This document shows positions 27,439-35,782 of a stretch of DNA of 64,000 bases, piece after piece. Position 1 is the first letter of the stretch. Each line of letters opens with the position of its first letter. The notes beneath the pieces are model-generated. The model made no database searches and was not told where the DNA came from. It saw only the letters and a program-made list of their open reading frames with translations. The DNA is from SM1-73 sp964588305. GTDB taxonomy: Bacteria; Zixibacteria; MSB-5A5; SM1-73. A program made the position numbers and the translations under genes. Location of the stretch: contig CAZPOP010000013.1 of the NCBI GenBank assembly GCA_964588305.1, forward strand, positions 1 to 64,000. The letters are read 5' to 3'.

Positions 27439-28131
27439 ATGATGCACAAGAATATTCTGCAAGAAATCCAAGCCATCTTTAAAGCCAAATGGACGACGAG
27501 GGATGGTCAAAAGGTCCCTGACACAGACGACATCGCTTTGGCCAATGATGGCGTCAAGCTGGAAGGTACGGTTTTGTATGCTGATATGGCTGACTCAACG
27601 CTGTTGGTCAACGGTTATAAGGATTGGTTCGCCGCGGAGGTATACAAAACCTATCTGATTGGAGCGTGTCGCGCTATCCGGGCGCGGGGAGGGGAAATCA
27701 CTGCTTTCGACGGTGATAGAGTAATGGCTGTCTTCATCGGTGACTCCAAAAACACCTCCGCGGTTAAGGCTGCCCTCACCATTAACTACGTCGTTAGGGA
27801 AACAAACAGGTTGTTGAAGCAGGAGTACCCAAATTCTACATACCAACTGAGGCAAACTGTTGGTGTCGACACCAGTAACTTGTTCATTGTCCGAACCGGA
27901 ATACGGAACGCAAACGATCTCGTCTGGATAGGCCGGGCCGCAAACCACGCAGCCAAGCTCTGCTCGCTAAGTGATGCTAGATATCCTACCTATATCACCG
28001 AAGCCGTTTATAATAAACTCTCCCAAGAAGCGAAATACGGGGGCGAACCTCGCACGAATATGTGGGAGAAAAGAATATGGACGGAGCTGGGCGTACCAGT
28101 CTACCGCTCAAATTGGTACTGGAAGATCTAA
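27439..28131 (+). CDS. pycC: Pycsar nucleotidyl cyclase (PycC, class III adenylate/guanylate cyclase fold)
   Basis: This protein of about 230 residues is a stand-alone class III cyclase domain. The metal-binding aspartates are Asp49 in VLYADMADST and Asp93 in AFDGDRVMAVF. The conserved segment WIGRAANHAAKLC corresponds to the late catalytic Asn/Arg region. Pycsar cyclases of this short type make cCMP or cUMP after phage infection, and they lack the usual sensor domains. The frame opens at 27400, inside the effector gene, but the ATG at 27439 sits 10 bases after AAAAGGAG and is preferred. A purine cyclase cannot be excluded without structural comparison, but the pairing with a cNMP-binding/TIR effector is the Pycsar arrangement. 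Confidence 0.9.
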   Translation: MMHKNILQEIQAIFKAKWTTRDGQKVPDTDDIALANDGVKLEGTVLYADMADSTLLVNGYKDWFAAEVYKTYLIGACRAIRARGGEITAFDGDRVMAVFIGDSKNTSAVKAALTINYVVRETNRLLKQEYPNSTYQLRQTVGVDTSNLFIVRTGIRNANDLVWIGRAANHAAKLCSLSDARYPTYITEAVYNKLSQEAKYGGEPRTNMWEKRIWTELGVPVYRSNWYWKI

Positions 28132-28147
28132 ATACGTTTCTCGTGTC

Positions 28148-28203
28148 GGTAACGGGCACCTCGTCCGTTACCAGTTCGTAGCTCAGGAGCCCCGTGCTCC
28201 TGA
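28148..28203. repeat. Palindromic repeat pair at the right edge of the Pycsar locus
   Basis: There are two perfect hairpins: GGTAACGG (28148-28155) with CCGTTACC (28165-28172), and TCAGGAGC-CCCGT-GCTCCTGA (28183-28203). The first resembles the element at 16982-17004. The second shares GTCAGGAGC-type arms with sequences at 25508 and 26369. They begin 17 bases after the cyclase stop, but no T tract follows. The remaining sequence to 28385 shows no gene. Confidence 0.8.
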
Positions 28204-28385
28204 CACAACATTCTAACCTCTCACCCCTCTGTCCTTGACACACCTGCAATTCTGTGAGATTCAACCAATAGGCAACCCCAGCCGAACCGTCGATGCACGT
28301 CATAGGATGCCTATACACCTTCCGTTTTCGTCTGTGAAGGAAGTATCTTAGACTTCAATATCCTCTATTTCATCCTTTATTTTTC

Positions 28386-28416
28386 TTGACAAAAAAGGTC
28401 TTAGTATTATTATAAA
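28386..28416 (+). promoter_or_regulatory. Sigma-70-type promoter of the truncated kinase
   Basis: A perfect TTGACA (28386-28391) is followed 17 bases later by TTATAA at 28409-28414, overlapping TATAAA. The surrounding DNA is AT-rich. It lies about 45 bases before the kinase ATG. Confidence 0.6.
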
Positions 28417-28459
28417 TATATAAACGCAAGGCTAAAGGGGTTTTCCTATTGATCGAGAA

Positions 28460-28939
28460 ATGATCGGCAAAGTCTTCTCTCATTACAGGATTCTGGAAAA
28501 GACGGGTGAAGGAGGGATGGGCGTCGTCTACAAGGCAGAGGACACCCGGCTCAAAAGGATCGTCGCGTTAAAATTCCTGCATGAGCAATTCGCCGCAGAC
28601 AGCACGGCCAAAGAGCGTTTTTTTCGTGAGGCCAGGTCAGCTTCGGCCCTAAATCATCAGAACATCATCACGATTCATGAGATAGACGAGTTTGAAGGTA
28701 AGCACTTCATCTCTATGGAGTTCGTCGAGGGCAACTGTGTAAAGGATCTTATAGGTCAGAAAGCCCTTTCGGTAAAGAAAGCGCTGGACATAGCAATCCA
28801 AGTAGCAGAGGCGCTCAAAGCCGCGCACCACAAAAGAGACAAAAAAGATTCTCAACCACCCTTCGGGATGGTTGAGCTACTCGCTATTCACTTATCACGT
28901 GGGGAGGGCACCCGACCTACGAGGCTTCCCATCTTTTGA
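28460..28939 (+). pseudogene. Serine/threonine protein kinase, truncated N-terminal fragment
   Basis: The frame encodes a Hanks-type kinase N-lobe: glycine loop GEGGMGVVYKAED, catalytic Lys in RIVALKFL, the C-helix region ERFFREARSASALNHQNI and the hinge FISMEFVEG. Homology stops at EALKAAHHK, exactly where the HRD catalytic loop should begin. The last 35 or so residues are unrelated and run through a hairpin (CTCAACC-A-CCC-TTCG-GGATGGTTGAG, near 28850) and repeat-like GC-rich DNA. No catalytic Asp or DFG is present, so it cannot be an active kinase. It is probably a gene remnant truncated by insertion or deletion. Confidence 0.85.
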
Positions 28940-28949
28940 GCACCAAGTT

Positions 28950-30026
28950 TTAATACTTCTCGAACTGTTTCCCCCACCTGGTCTCCGACCACTTCTTGAA
29001 AACCCTCTTCCCCTTAAGAGGCCACCAAAACCAGTCATGATAGAAGGCTGAACCGAAGACAAAGACGTAGACTAAAGGAGTACGGAAGAAAAGCTTCTGA
29101 AGGAATCTCAAAGGAGAAAACCAGAGCAGATCCCCTACCCGGCTGGCAAGATTGTCACCTACTGAAAACCCGAAATTCACGCCAGAGATATCCTCTCCGA
29201 CGATTTCGATCTCGTCCATCCTGCCTTTGCCCAAACCCCGCTCGTGAGCTAACCGGATATATTTTATGCTCATGGGATCGAAGCCCATCATTTTTGCCCC
29301 CACCGCATCTATGGCTACGCAATCCCCGGAGGCTAAGATATAATCCTTTATCTCCGGCTTCATGGTGCGTGGACCGGGCCCGTTGCCCGCAGTGGTTCCA
29401 TCCATCACTGCAAATATGCCGGAGTGTATCTCCTTTTGTATGGTGAGAAGATCGACCAAAGTCTCATGAATCCAGGTATGGGTATAATGCCTTTTGGTGT
29501 TCAAAAGTCCGCCAAAAGCATTCTTCATCGCTCCCGTGGTGGTGGTATAGATGTGACATTTCAAAGTGGGCAAGTGCACGATATTCTTATCAAAGAAGAA
29601 TTCCGGAAGGAATATCCCTTCCTTGTAGATTTCGTGTAAGGCCGAAATCTTTCCTTTGGGCTCATATCTCACCCATTTGAAATCCTTGGCGAAATTGAAG
29701 TGAACGTCAATCCCATGTTTTTCGAAAATCGGAGCATATTTATTTAACTTATCTCCCTTGAACGGATCGGTCACCACGGTGTTGTTTTCTACCGCCACCA
29801 GTTGAGAGAATCCCAGGTCCTTAAGTCCCAAAATAGTCCCCTCTAACTGCCAGGGCGTGGAGTTTGCCCCGGGAAAGGGATAATGCCAGGAAATGTTATC
29901 CTTCAGAATGGTGACTTTATCCTTGGATAAAAACTTCTCTACCTCGGCCAGCTTCAGAAGCTTTTTGTAATCCTCTAAAACCGTCTCCGGGAACGTCTTT
30001 ATGACTGCGACTTTCGCTTTTGACAC
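28950..30026 (-). CDS. DUF362 protein without ferredoxin domain
   Basis: This 358-residue protein has the DUF362 core: VTILKDNISWHYPFPGANST, HLPTLKCHIYTTTTGAMKN with AFGGLLN, and an ASGDCVAIDAVGAKMMGFDP block. It lacks the C-terminal 4Fe-4S domain of the paralogue at 1444-2568. The C-terminus is instead a basic, aromatic stretch of about 70 residues (FYHDWFWWPLKGKRVFKKW) that may associate with membrane. The start is GTG with GGGGGAGA upstream. Function is unknown. It lies downstream of the UbiA-family gene. Confidence 0.85.
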   Translation of the reverse strand: MSKAKVAVIKTFPETVLEDYKKLLKLAEVEKFLSKDKVTILKDNISWHYPFPGANSTPWQLEGTILGLKDLGFSQLVAVENNTVVTDPFKGDKLNKYAPIFEKHGIDVHFNFAKDFKWVRYEPKGKISALHEIYKEGIFLPEFFFDKNIVHLPTLKCHIYTTTTGAMKNAFGGLLNTKRHYTHTWIHETLVDLLTIQKEIHSGIFAVMDGTTAGNGPGPRTMKPEIKDYILASGDCVAIDAVGAKMMGFDPMSIKYIRLAHERGLGKGRMDEIEIVGEDISGVNFGFSVGDNLASRVGDLLWFSPLRFLQKLFFRTPLVYVFVFGSAFYHDWFWWPLKGKRVFKKWSETRWGKQFEKY

Positions 30027-30127
30027 AGAATCTCCCCCAAAAGATCATTCCGTTGGCGATAGCGTTACCACACGCCTCATTGCCTCTCCTTTGACGACCT
30101 TCGGATGAATCCGACCTCTACATTCTT

Positions 30128-30997
30128 TTAGAATACATATATGATCAACATCACTGCCAGAAACCAGAGCAGAATATTGACAAAAAGCGGTACGTCATTT
30201 AGAAGCATCTTGGTGGGGCTTCCCCCACCTTCTTTCTGATGAATCAGATACAGATATCGAAACACTCCATATAATACGAAGGGAATGGTCAAATCCATGT
30301 ATTTCGTTCCCAGCTTTATCTCCACCTCAGAGGACAAGGTATAGAAGGCATATGCCACCACGGTAGAGGCGGTCACCACCGAGATCATCTGATCCAAAAA
30401 GTAGGGGCTATATTCGGTCAGGATTTTTCTGTGGCCCGCGGCTTCGGCATCCAGAAGCAAAAGCTCGTGTCTTCTCTTCCCGAATCCCAAAAACAGAGCC
30501 AGAAGGATGCTACACACCACCAGCCAAGCAGAGATATCTACCCCGATCACCACCGCTCCGGCCACGGCCCGGATCACAAAGCCGAAGGCAACGCACATCA
30601 CGTCGATAATCACCACGTTCTTCAGATACTTGCTGTAAACTAAGTTCAAGGCGAAATATGACAAAGCCATCAGTGCGAAGGTTCGACTCAAAACGGCCGA
30701 AAGACCGAGGGATATCAAAGCTAGGAAAATGAAAAGGAAGATGGCTGTCGATATTCTCATGTCTCCTTTGGCGATGGGACGATTGGATTTCAGCGGGTGT
30801 TTTCTGTCTTTTTCCACGTCGATAACGTCATTGATCACATAAACGCTGGAGGACAGAAGACAGAAAAGCCCAAAGGCAGCTAAGCTTTTCAGAAGGAGAC
30901 TCAAGTTGTAGAAATTCTGAGAGAAGATCAAACCCGCAAAAAGCAAAAGATTCTTGACCCACTGCTGCGGTCTTAAGGTAACTAAAACTTTATTCAT
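30128..30997 (-). CDS. UbiA-family prenyltransferase, decaprenyl-phosphate phosphoribosyltransferase-like
   Basis: This 289-residue protein has eight or nine membrane helices. The N-terminus LRPQQWVKNLLLFAGLIFSQ and the catalytic Asp-rich motif NDVIDVEKDRKHPLKSNRPI are those of the DPPR synthase branch of UbiA. That branch transfers phosphoribose to decaprenyl phosphate, giving the arabinose or ribose donor for cell-surface glycans. The family call is firm, while the exact substrate is inferred. The neighbours (GGDEF protein, DUF362) do not add a pathway. Confidence 0.85.
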   Translation of the reverse strand: MNKVLVTLRPQQWVKNLLLFAGLIFSQNFYNLSLLLKSLAAFGLFCLLSSSVYVINDVIDVEKDRKHPLKSNRPIAKGDMRISTAIFLFIFLALISLGLSAVLSRTFALMALSYFALNLVYSKYLKNVVIIDVMCVAFGFVIRAVAGAVVIGVDISAWLVVCSILLALFLGFGKRRHELLLLDAEAAGHRKILTEYSPYFLDQMISVVTASTVVAYAFYTLSSEVEIKLGTKYMDLTIPFVLYGVFRYLYLIHQKEGGGSPTKMLLNDVPLFVNILLWFLAVMLIIYVF

Positions 30998-31163
30998 CCG
31001 TATCTCGATATCCGACCAGTGTTTTGATCCCAGGAATTATGTCAATAGAGAATTTAAGCAGAGAGGTCCAAAATGGCAATGAAAAACTGAAAGACAATCG
31101 TGAGGATTCCCATAAAGCACAGTCTCTTCTGAAAGGGAATGATTCCGGCCCCACCGGGAGTTC

Positions 31164-32990
31164 TCAAACCTGTTCCTTCACCGCAGCCGTTTGTTCAACG
31201 TACATAATGGATTTGTTTCTGCCCAGGCTTTTGGCTTTTAAAAGCGCCATATCAGCACAATAAATGATGCGATCCACGGTTCGGGCATCGTGTGGATAAA
31301 TGGCTCCGCCCAGGCTGACGGTGATGTTGTGTTCGTGTCCTACGTTTTCGTCCTTGAAGGAATGATTCATGATGGATCTGCGCAACCGGTCCATGAATTT
31401 GAAGCATTCATCTTGATCCGACTCCGGCATGATCACGCAGAATTCATCACCTCCATATCGAGAGACGACGTCGATCGACCTCACGGTACGGTTAAGAAGC
31501 TCTCCCAATTGCTTCAAGACCTGATCTCCCGCTTGATGTCCATATGTGTCGTTGTAAGCTTTGAAATCGTCTATGTCGAAGATAACCAGGGCCAGTTTTC
31601 GGCTGAATCTTTTAGCTCTGAAGACCTCCTCGGTCAGACGTTTGTAGAAGTAGCGGTAATTATAGAACCCGGTCATGCTGTCCGTATAGGAGAGCTCTTC
31701 AATGGTTCTGTAGTGCTTGATGTTCTTATAGGTGATCCCAAGCATGCTGATTAGAATTGCCAGAATCTGCAGCTCTATCTGCTGGTATTTGGATCCATCC
31801 GATTTTTCCCCCAGCAGGACCAAGCCAAATCGGTCATAGGTGAAAGAAAGCTTCGCCCCGATCTGAAAACCGGCGCCCAGCAATCTCCTTAGGACCCCCT
31901 CTTCAGATAATTTGCGCATTTCATAAAGAGACCACAGCTCTTTCTCGTTTCTGATCCAACCATAGAGACCCTTTCCCTTTTCGATCCTGAGATCGACAAG
32001 GTCACCCGACGGGGTGCCAAACGAGTACTTGGCAACAATATCGTCGGTCTTCTCTTCTGGCACCATTATCATCACGGATTTAGCTCCCAGATGATCCTGC
32101 ATCATCCTGGAAAAGACTGAGAAGAGTCTCTCCTCCTCCAGTATAGAATAGAGATTGTTTACCATCCCGAAGACCGCATTAAGGTCAAATATTTTTCTTT
32201 TCAAGTCTTTGTTCAATATTGACAGATCCGATCTGGATCGGTTCGAATTGGTGGCAAACTCCTTGTCCATCCCCTTGAGCTTTGCCAACAAGTCCTCTTT
32301 TTGGAAGTTCAAAGCAAGCTGATGAAAAATCATGTTGGCCAATCTGCACTCTGCCGGGTCTAATCCTTGATCGCTTTTCAGAAGCGCAAATCCCCACACA
32401 TCCAGATCGGTTCCCAAAGGGATGATGAAATTAAACTCGCATTCCTTTTGCAGCGACCGCAAGACCGGAGGCATTCTGAAAGAGTCCACCGATTCCAAAT
32501 CAGTCAAGCCGTCCATCGATTTCAAAACTGATACAAACTCGCCGTTTCGCTTGAAGGACAATCTCCTCCGTCCGGGGAAGGACACGTTGCTGGCCGTTAT
32601 CATCCTGTAGGTGTTTTCCTTCTTGGCAAAAAACAGAAACTCCTCTGAATTGAAGAACTCTTTGAAAAAAAGCTTAATTCCGGACGAGAAATTCGCGCCC
32701 TTTTTAGGAGAAAGAGAAGCTCGGCATATCTGAGTGGCCAGCTGGCTCAATTCTAAAAATCTCTCCCTCTTTGTACCCTGCTCTTCGATCAAAAGATCGC
32801 AGCTTTTCTCCTGTTTCTTGAAAGCCCAAAAAGCCCATCCCCAGGAGAAGAGGATGACCAGGAAAGCTGAACTTAGTTTAAGATACAGCCGTAGATCGAC
32901 CAGAAAGAGTAAGAAGAAAAGAGCTGTAAAGAGAAAAACCCCAGCGAGGAAAATCAGAGACTCCTTCTTATTATGGTCAAGATTAAGCAT
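31164..32990 (-). CDS. Membrane-anchored diguanylate cyclase with GAF-like sensors
   Basis: This 608-residue protein has two N-terminal membrane helices (about 12-55), two GAF-like regions (about 80-250 and 285-430) joined by a coiled coil, and a C-terminal GGDEF domain (about 445-600). The active site is SRYGGDEFCVIM near residue 512, with an RSID inhibitory-site motif (RxxD) just before it. SYTDSMTGFYNYRYF is the standard domain start. It should make c-di-GMP from two GTP, with product inhibition. The signal is unknown. No EAL or HD-GYP partner is in the window. Confidence 0.92.
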   Translation of the reverse strand: MLNLDHNKKESLIFLAGVFLFTALFFLLFLVDLRLYLKLSSAFLVILFSWGWAFWAFKKQEKSCDLLIEEQGTKRERFLELSQLATQICRASLSPKKGANFSSGIKLFFKEFFNSEEFLFFAKKENTYRMITASNVSFPGRRRLSFKRNGEFVSVLKSMDGLTDLESVDSFRMPPVLRSLQKECEFNFIIPLGTDLDVWGFALLKSDQGLDPAECRLANMIFHQLALNFQKEDLLAKLKGMDKEFATNSNRSRSDLSILNKDLKRKIFDLNAVFGMVNNLYSILEEERLFSVFSRMMQDHLGAKSVMIMVPEEKTDDIVAKYSFGTPSGDLVDLRIEKGKGLYGWIRNEKELWSLYEMRKLSEEGVLRRLLGAGFQIGAKLSFTYDRFGLVLLGEKSDGSKYQQIELQILAILISMLGITYKNIKHYRTIEELSYTDSMTGFYNYRYFYKRLTEEVFRAKRFSRKLALVIFDIDDFKAYNDTYGHQAGDQVLKQLGELLNRTVRSIDVVSRYGGDEFCVIMPESDQDECFKFMDRLRRSIMNHSFKDENVGHEHNITVSLGGAIYPHDARTVDRIIYCADMALLKAKSLGRNKSIMYVEQTAAVKEQV

Positions 32991-33173
32991 ATTTGTACCT
33001 GTCGCTCGGAAGACTGATTTGTTTCTTCCTGCCTATTATACTTCTATCGGCTTTTCGGAGGCCTTGTGTAGTGTGGTTGTAAGATAAATCAGCTTTTGAG
33101 TTTAAGGGAGGGAGGAGGGAACGGAGTGGGAGTGATTGTTCAGAAGTTACAGCTCTTGATCTGATCTACAACT

Positions 33174-33965
33174 CTAGCCCAAGTCTTCAAGTTCATAAAG
33201 AGCTACAGAGGAAAAGACTATCCCTGCGGTTTCGGTTCTCAATCTTCGCAGCCCCAGGGTAATGGGAATAGCCCCCAGGTCTTTGGCTTTCGAAAGTTCT
33301 TCGTCGGTGAATCCTGCTTCCGGACCCACCATAATTGAAACCCTGCGTAAACGATCCTTTCGATCTCTCAATCTCTTTTTTAATTCACCACATTCTCTCA
33401 GACTTTTTGCCCCCTTTTCCAGGCTGGCTATCAAGGATAGATCAAAGGACTTAATCTTGGGAAGAAAATGGTCAAACCCGATGGGGTTTTGCACATCTGG
33501 CAGAACTGATCTCAATGATTGCTTCATGCTGGCAATGGCCAATCTTGTCCATCTTTGGGTTTTCCGTTTTGCGCCGGCGGATGTCGAGCCATCCTCCTCA
33601 GTAATCTTGCCCATCCTGACAACAGTGTTCTGTGTTAAGATTGGCACAATGGTGGAGACTCCGATCTCCGTGGCCTTTTCTATCAAAAAATCCATCTTCA
33701 TTCCTTTGCAGATGGCTTGAGCTAAGGTCAAATGAACCATGGGCTCATTTTCTCTTTTTTTCTTTGACAGGATTTTGCCTTCCACACAATCCTTACCCAA
33801 ATCCAGAATCAAAACCTTGTACTTCATTCCACACCCATCCACCACGTCGACAGTCTCTCCCTTTTTATGCCTCAACACCGTGACGATATGCTTCGCCTCT
33901 TCCCCCACGATCTTCAGGCTATCTTTCTTTACGTTTTCAGGATTCACATAGAAGTTGGTAATCAT
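33174..33965 (-). CDS. rsmE: 16S rRNA (uracil1498-N3)-methyltransferase RsmE
   Basis: This 263-residue SPOUT methyltransferase has the N-terminal PUA-like region with AKHIVTVLRHKKGETVDVVD, the TEIGVSTIVPILTQNTV segment, and the knot motifs IMVGPEAGFTDEEL and LGLRRLRTETAGI near the C-terminus. It methylates U1498 of 16S rRNA using S-adenosylmethionine. It lies downstream of dnaJ on the same strand, a common bacterial pairing. Confidence 0.95.
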   Translation of the reverse strand: MITNFYVNPENVKKDSLKIVGEEAKHIVTVLRHKKGETVDVVDGCGMKYKVLILDLGKDCVEGKILSKKKRENEPMVHLTLAQAICKGMKMDFLIEKATEIGVSTIVPILTQNTVVRMGKITEEDGSTSAGAKRKTQRWTRLAIASMKQSLRSVLPDVQNPIGFDHFLPKIKSFDLSLIASLEKGAKSLRECGELKKRLRDRKDRLRRVSIMVGPEAGFTDEELSKAKDLGAIPITLGLRRLRTETAGIVFSSVALYELEDLG

Positions 33966-33970
33966 GTCTA

Positions 33971-33998
33971 CTTGGAGTGCAAACCTTCAGGCTTGCCG
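33971..33998. repeat. Half copy of the GGAGTGCAAA palindrome
   Basis: TTGGAGTGCAAACC-TTCA-GGCTTGC forms an imperfect hairpin just upstream of rsmE. It resembles the better-preserved half at 39668-39690 (GGAGTGCAAAGC-TTCA-GCTTTGC). The right halves of both appear degraded. Confidence 0.55.
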
Positions 33999-34063
33999 GG
34001 GGTGGGACGGGATGCGTCCCTAGACCTGGTGTTGAACTTGCATCCGATTAATCTGCTCAGGGG

Positions 34064-35218
34064 CTAAACTCCCAACGTTTCCCTCAATTTATCAAAAAAG
34101 CTCTTATCTCCTTTTGGCGGCTTCAAGTTCTCCTTCTCGGCAAGCTCTTTTAGAAGTTTCTTCTCCTCTGAGCTCAGACGCGTAGGAACCCATACCACCA
34201 CCCGCACCAACTCATCTCCCTTGCCATAGCCGTGAAGATGAGGGATTCCCTTATTCCTGAACTTGAATATCTTTCCGGATTGGGTTCCGGGTGGTATCTT
34301 CAAATTCGCATTTCCATCCAGGGTGGGAACCGCAATCTCGTCCCCCAAAGCGGCCTGAGTAAAGCTCAGCGGGATTTCGCAGATGATGTGATCCTCGTGC
34401 CGCCTGAATGTGGGATGGTCCTCCTCCTCAATCAAGACTATGACGTCTCCGGCAGGCCCGCCTCTTGGCCCCACATTTCCGCCCCCACGCAGCGGGATGT
34501 AGTTTCCTGTTGCCACCCCGGGGGGAACCTTCACGTTCATGGTGCTTGCCCCTTTGACCCTACCCTGCCCACCACACTCAGGGCAGACCCTATCGATGAC
34601 GGAACCTTCACCCTGACAGACGTCACAGGTGGTAACGGTGGCAAATTGTCCGAACAGAGAACGGGAGACCCTTCTCACCTGTCCGGCGCCACGACATTGA
34701 GGACACTCCCTTTTGGAGCTTCCTCTCTCCGCGCCGGTGCCGTTGCAGGCCTCGCATTTTTGCATTTTCTTCAGCTTGATTTTCTTCTCCACCCCGGTGG
34801 CTATCTCTTCTAAGGTGAGCTTAAGTCTGATCTGCAAATCCTGTCCTCTTGGGCGTCCTCTTCGGGTTCGAGTGGTGGTCCCGAAAAAATCGTCAAAAAC
34901 GCTTCCGAAGCCTCCGAAATCTCGCATGAAAGCTCGCAAGGCATCGGAAAGACCGAAGCCCCCGAAATCGAATCCTTCGAATCCCCCCGCACCGGTCACG
35001 CCGGCATGACCGAATCGGTCGTATCGTGACCTCTTATCCGGATCTTTCAAAACCTCGTAGGCTTCCGTAGCCTCTTTGAATCTCTCCTCTGCCTCCTTGT
35101 TTCCCGGGTTACGGTCAGGGTGGTGCTGGAGGGCAAGCTTACGGTATGCCTTTTTTATATCATTCTCCGAGGCGCCTCTGTCTAGTCCTAATACCTCGTA
35201 ATAATCACGCTTTGGCAT
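34064..35218 (-). CDS. dnaJ: Chaperone DnaJ (type I Hsp40)
   Basis: This protein of about 384 residues has a J domain with KRDYYEVLGLDRGASENDIK and the HPD motif (HHPDRNPG). A Gly/Phe-rich linker follows, then four CxxCxGxG zinc motifs (CEACNGTG, CPQCRGAG, CDVCQGEG, CPECGGQG) and the C-terminal substrate-binding domains. It stimulates DnaK ATPase. The frame starts at 35242, but the ATG at 35218 matches the family N-terminus. It is separated from hrcA-grpE-dnaK by about 8 kb, and I see no CIRCE operator in front of it. Confidence 0.95.
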   Translation of the reverse strand: MPKRDYYEVLGLDRGASENDIKKAYRKLALQHHPDRNPGNKEAEERFKEATEAYEVLKDPDKRSRYDRFGHAGVTGAGGFEGFDFGGFGLSDALRAFMRDFGGFGSVFDDFFGTTTRTRRGRPRGQDLQIRLKLTLEEIATGVEKKIKLKKMQKCEACNGTGAERGSSKRECPQCRGAGQVRRVSRSLFGQFATVTTCDVCQGEGSVIDRVCPECGGQGRVKGASTMNVKVPPGVATGNYIPLRGGGNVGPRGGPAGDVIVLIEEEDHPTFRRHEDHIICEIPLSFTQAALGDEIAVPTLDGNANLKIPPGTQSGKIFKFRNKGIPHLHGYGKGDELVRVVVWVPTRLSSEEKKLLKELAEKENLKPPKGDKSFFDKLRETLGV

Positions 35219-35782
35219 ATTCTCGATCTCTCTTCTCGACAAATCCTACAACGGCGGTCGAGGAATTATCTAAACCACAATTTCAACCATCTGCTTCTAT
35301 CTGCATCTCAATCACCATTATCGGCAAATATCATTTTACAGATTATTACCTCTCCAACATACGATTCTTCGCTGTTTTTCAATATATCTCCCGCAATTTT
35401 CTCTGTCAACACTTAATTAGAGCGGTTGTGTCTCGTTCTCCCGAAATCCCGGCGATTTGACTGGATCGTAAGAGCTTGGATCCCTTGACGTTGACCTGAC
35501 AGCATTAGATTCTTACTGAAACGAAAAACGACTGCTCAATGTAGGGTTCCCTTTTCATCTGTTTCTGATTTGTCACCTGAACACAAGAATCCTCGGCAAG
35601 ACACAACATTTTATCTTGACTTTTTCGGTTCCGAAGTTAAATTGTAGGTAGGTTGTAGGCTTCGAAGCTTAAGGGGCTTGATTTGATGAAAAACTCTCTC
35701 AGAATGAATCCTCTCATTCCCTTGCTCGTATATTCTACTGTATGTCCGATAAAACAAACATAACCAAGTTAGGAGGTGCTTC
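35219..35782. other. Divergent intergenic region upstream of the C25 protease gene
   Basis: About 560 AT-rich bases lie between dnaJ (minus) and the secreted protease (plus). The only clear signal is the AGGAGGT ribosome binding site just before the ATG at 35783. TTGACT near 35618 could be part of a promoter, but I find no well-spaced -10 box with it. I see no gene in this stretch. Confidence 0.4.
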
